Shown here: positions 61,456 through 64,000 of the stretch, piece by piece
How the letters are laid out: each line of letters opens with the position of its first letter
Position numbering within the stretch: position 1 is the stretch's first letter
Source: Phycisphaerae bacterium
GTDB lineage: Bacteria > Planctomycetota > Phycisphaerae > Phycisphaerales > UBA1924
Direction: 5' to 3'
Length of the DNA: 64,000 nt
NCBI GenBank assembly: GCA_016794925.1
Contig: JAEUIW010000015.1
Span: 2,221-66,220 of the forward strand
Notes under the pieces: model-generated
What the model was told of the DNA's origin: nothing
The model's input: the letters and a program-made list of their open reading frames with translations, nothing else
Database searches by the model: none
Position numbers and translations under genes: made by a program

Positions 61456-64000
61456 ATGTCCATGCGCATCGCATTCGCGGCCTCGGTTGCGTTGTCCGTT
61501 CCCGCTCTCCTCTCGGCACAGACCAGCACCGGCAGCGGCTCGGGGGCGGGGGCCGGTGGGAATGGGGCGGGAATCCGATACACCTCATCGCCCTTCGTGA
61601 ACTGGGAAAGCCCCCACGTCCACCCGATGGACATGACGCCGGATGGCGGGCGGCTGCTCGTCGTCAACACGGCCGATAACCGACTCGAAATCTTTGATCT
61701 GACCATCAACGGGCCCGTGAAGGCCGGGAGCATCCCGGTCGGTCTGGATCCGGTCAGTGTGCGCGCGCGAACGAGCACGGAAGCGTGGGTCGTCAACCAC
61801 GTCTCGGACTCCGTGAGCATCGTCAACCTGACGACCCAGAGTGTGGCACGCACGCTGAAGGCGAAGGACGAACCATGCGACGTTGTATTCGCCGCGGGCG
61901 GTACGCGCGCGTTCGTGACCGTCTCCCAGCCCGACGCGGTGCTGGTGTTCACGGTCGCGGACCTCTCGCTGCCCCCGACCATGGTCCCGATCACGGGTGT
62001 CGAGCCGCGGTCGCTCGCGGTCTCGCCCGACGGCAGCCGCGTGTACGCGGCGATTTTCGCGTCGGGCAATGGCTCGACAGTGCTGGGCGGGGGCGGGCTG
62101 AACTCGGGCGGCGCCAGCCTTGGCTTCCCCCCCAACGTGGTCTCGAATGTGGCCGGGCCATATGGCGGGGTGAACCCGCCCCCCAATAACGGTGCTTTCT
62201 TTGATCCGCCGATCGATCCGGCCAACAACCCGCCGATCAAGGCGAGCCTGATCGTGAAGAAGAACCCGGCCGGCCAGTGGATGGACGACAACAACGGGGA
62301 TTGGACCGCCTTTGTCAGCGGGGCGCAGGCGGCAAGTTCAGGCCGCCCGGTCGGTTGGGATCTCGCGGACCATGACATCGCGGCGATCGACGCGAACACG
62401 TTGAGCGTGACGTACGCCCGTTCGCTGATGAACATCTGCATGTCGGTGGGCGTGAACCCGGCGACGGGCGCCATCGCGCTGGTGGGAACGGACGCGACCA
62501 ACGAAATCCGATTCGAGCCGGTGCTCAAGGGCACGTTCGTCCGCGTGAACCTGGCCCTGGTGGACCCTTCGAATTTCGCGAACCGCTCCGTCGTGGACCT
62601 CAACCCGCACCTGACGTACGAGACGTCTTCGGTGAACCAAAAGGAGCGCGACAAGTCAATCGGCGACCCGAGGGCGATCGTCTGGAACGCCGCGGGGACG
62701 CGCGCGTACGTGGCGGGCCTGGGCTCGAACAACCTGGTGGTGATCGACGCTTCGGGCGCGCGAGCGGGGTTGGCGGAGACCATCCCGGTGCGCGAGGGGC
62801 CCACCGGCCTGGCCCTGGACGAGGCGCGGGGGTGGCTGTACGTGCTCAACCGCTTTGACGGCTCCATCTCGCTGGTGGACGTTTCCAGTGAGGTCGAGTC
62901 GGCGCGGGTGCCGTTCTTCGACCCCACGCCGCTGACCGTGAAGACCGGTCGCAAGCACCTCTACGACACGCACAAGAACTCCGGGCTCGGGCAGCTCGCG
63001 TGCGCCTCGTGCCACGTGGACGCGCGCATGGACCGCCTGGCGTGGGACCTGGGCGATCCCGCCGGAGCCATTGCCCCGCTGACCAACCGCAACCTCGGGC
63101 AGGGGCTGCCGGGGCTGGCTCCCGGCGCGCCCACGCCGGTGCCCTTCCAGCCCTTCCACCCCATGAAGGGCCCCATGACCACCCAATCGCTGCAGGCGAT
63201 CATCGGCCTCGAACCGCACCACTGGCGCGGCGACCGGTTGGGCATCGAGGAGTTCAACGGCGCGTTCATCGGGCTGCAGGGCGACGACGGCAACCTCACA
63301 CCCGGCGAGATGCAGGAGTTCGAGGACTTCCTGGCTTCGGTGACCTATCCGCCCAATCCCTTCCGCAACTTTGACAACACGCTGCCGACCAGCCTCCCGC
63401 TGCCCGGGCATTTCACCACCGGCCGCTTCGCGCCCGCGGGGCAACCGCTGCCCAACGGAAACGCGCAGTCGGGCCTGACGATTTACCGTTCGACCACCCG
63501 CCTCCTGGACATGGGAGGCTTCGCGTGCGTCACGTGCCACACCCTGCCCACCGGCGCGGGCACCGACTACGCCTGGAGCCTCTCGCAGAACCGCTACCTG
63601 CCGATCAACCCGGGACCGCTCGGCGAGCGGCACCTGTCGGTCGTGAGCGTGGACGGCACGACCAACATCACGACCAAGATCCCGCAGCTGCGCAACGAGT
63701 ACAAGAAGGTCGGGTTCAACACCACGCGGCCGCTCAACACGCTCGGCTTCGGCGTGCTGCACGACGGCTCGGTCGATTCCCTGGAGCGGTTCGTCTCCGA
63801 ACCCGTCTTCACCGTGCAATCGGACCAGGAGATCGCCAATCTCACCGCGCTCCTCCTCGCCTTCTCGGGTTCGGACCTTCCCGCCGGCAGCGCGACCAAT
63901 CCGCGCGAGCCGCCGGGACCGCCCAGCGCCGACACCCACGCGGCCGTCGGCGTGCAGGTGACCATCGCCAGCCCCACCCCGCCCGCGGCGGATCAGACCA
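61456..64000 (+). CDS. Secreted beta-propeller / c-type cytochrome (runs off window end)
   Basis: The gene starts at ATG 61456 after GGAGGGAG and stays open to the last base, giving at least 848 residues. After a signal peptide (SMRIAFAASVALSVPALLSA) it has YVTN-like propeller blades (DGGRLLVVNTADNRLEIFDL; EPRSLAVSPDGSRVYAAIFA; TRAYVAGLGSNNLVVIDASG), then two c-type haem motifs: CASCH at 516-520 and CVTCH at 691-695. The second half resembles di-haem cytochrome peroxidase/MauG-like proteins. Histidines such as EPHHWRGDR may be axial ligands. It is likely a periplasmic electron-transfer or oxidase enzyme. A TGCTATCTT extended -10 at 61400-61408 could drive it. The C-terminus, possibly another dockerin, is not visible. 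Confidence 0.85.
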   Translation, partial: MSMRIAFAASVALSVPALLSAQTSTGSGSGAGAGGNGAGIRYTSSPFVNWESPHVHPMDMTPDGGRLLVVNTADNRLEIFDLTINGPVKAGSIPVGLDPVSVRARTSTEAWVVNHVSDSVSIVNLTTQSVARTLKAKDEPCDVVFAAGGTRAFVTVSQPDAVLVFTVADLSLPPTMVPITGVEPRSLAVSPDGSRVYAAIFASGNGSTVLGGGGLNSGGASLGFPPNVVSNVAGPYGGVNPPPNNGAFFDPPIDPANNPPIKASLIVKKNPAGQWMDDNNGDWTAFVSGAQAASSGRPVGWDLADHDIAAIDANTLSVTYARSLMNICMSVGVNPATGAIALVGTDATNEIRFEPVLKGTFVRVNLALVDPSNFANRSVVDLNPHLTYETSSVNQKERDKSIGDPRAIVWNAAGTRAYVAGLGSNNLVVIDASGARAGLAETIPVREGPTGLALDEARGWLYVLNRFDGSISLVDVSSEVESARVPFFDPTPLTVKTGRKHLYDTHKNSGLGQLACASCHVDARMDRLAWDLGDPAGAIAPLTNRNLGQGLPGLAPGAPTPVPFQPFHPMKGPMTTQSLQAIIGLEPHHWRGDRLGIEEFNGAFIGLQGDDGNLTPGEMQEFEDFLASVTYPPNPFRNFDNTLPTSLPLPGHFTTGRFAPAGQPLPNGNAQSGLTIYRSTTRLLDMGGFACVTCHTLPTGAGTDYAWSLSQNRYLPINPGPLGERHLSVVSVDGTTNITTKIPQLRNEYKKVGFNTTRPLNTLGFGVLHDGSVDSLERFVSEPVFTVQSDQEIANLTALLLAFSGSDLPAGSATNPREPPGPPSADTHAAVGVQVTIASPTPPAADQT

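Overview
The window is high-GC DNA from a free-living bacterium, most probably a member of the Planctomycetota, class Phycisphaerae. Clues seen directly: three secreted proteins end in paired dockerin-like repeats finishing in Gly-Cys (the GC-type dockerin anchor that I associate with Phycisphaerae), one secreted protein has a PEP-CTERM-like tail, a membrane protein carries a CPxC...CPECG zinc ribbon, and complex I genes are scattered rather than in one operon. I see no tRNA, rRNA, CRISPR array, prophage or insertion sequence. Taxonomy is inference from gene content.

Layout. 0-9 kb: a secreted protein of unknown function, a strong promoter running straight into a terminator, folP, small conserved proteins, and a minus-strand run glyS - STAS/GHKL-type regulator (frameshifted) - STAS-like protein; then a GT2 glycosyltransferase, mutY and an Nfu-N protein. 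9.4-13.6 kb: diadenylate cyclase, a Ser/Thr kinase with a CHASE2 sensor, and a lipoprotein in one direction, which suggests a c-di-AMP/phosphorylation module. 13.7-19.4 kb: a secreted cyclophilin, an arsR-SRPBCC-membrane protein operon with an operator overlapping its -10, tandem methyltransferases, and an MFS transporter coupled to a VOC protein. 19.4-24.9 kb, minus strand: acs, a repeat-rich secreted protein, HIT and MBL-fold proteins and coaD in an overlapping chain, and an AhpD-like protein. 25-31 kb: GT4 glycosyltransferase, EamA transporter, three LuxR-type regulators around a 500 bp AT-richer spacer, and an SDR.

31-35.8 kb: a compact type III polyketide cluster (methyltransferase, FAD oxidoreductase and type III PKS joined by ATGA overlaps) with a divergent HxxxDG acyltransferase, and a small helical protein whose reading frame runs under that acyltransferase. 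36-45 kb: PEP-CTERM protein, then a minus-strand block with lepA, mntR-mntH, a TlpA-like lipoprotein, nuoE, a lamin-tail-domain protein and a small lipoprotein. 45.6-48.8 kb: a large secreted zinc metallopeptidase with a GC-type dockerin tail. 48.9-54.5 kb: housekeeping genes (asd, polyprenyl synthase, peroxiredoxin, yggS, HAD phosphatase, GNAT, thioesterase). 54.5-64 kb: nuoD, two more GC-dockerin proteins (a beta-helix protein and an alpha/beta hydrolase fused to a beta-helix), a macrodomain protein, and a secreted beta-propeller/c-type cytochrome that runs off the right end of the window.

The parts most worth following up are the dockerin-tailed secretome, the type III PKS neighbourhood, the CdaA-CHASE2 kinase unit with its altered DGA motif, the frameshifted STAS/GHKL gene coupled to glyS, and a set of regulatory genes whose predicted promoters leave almost no 5' leader.
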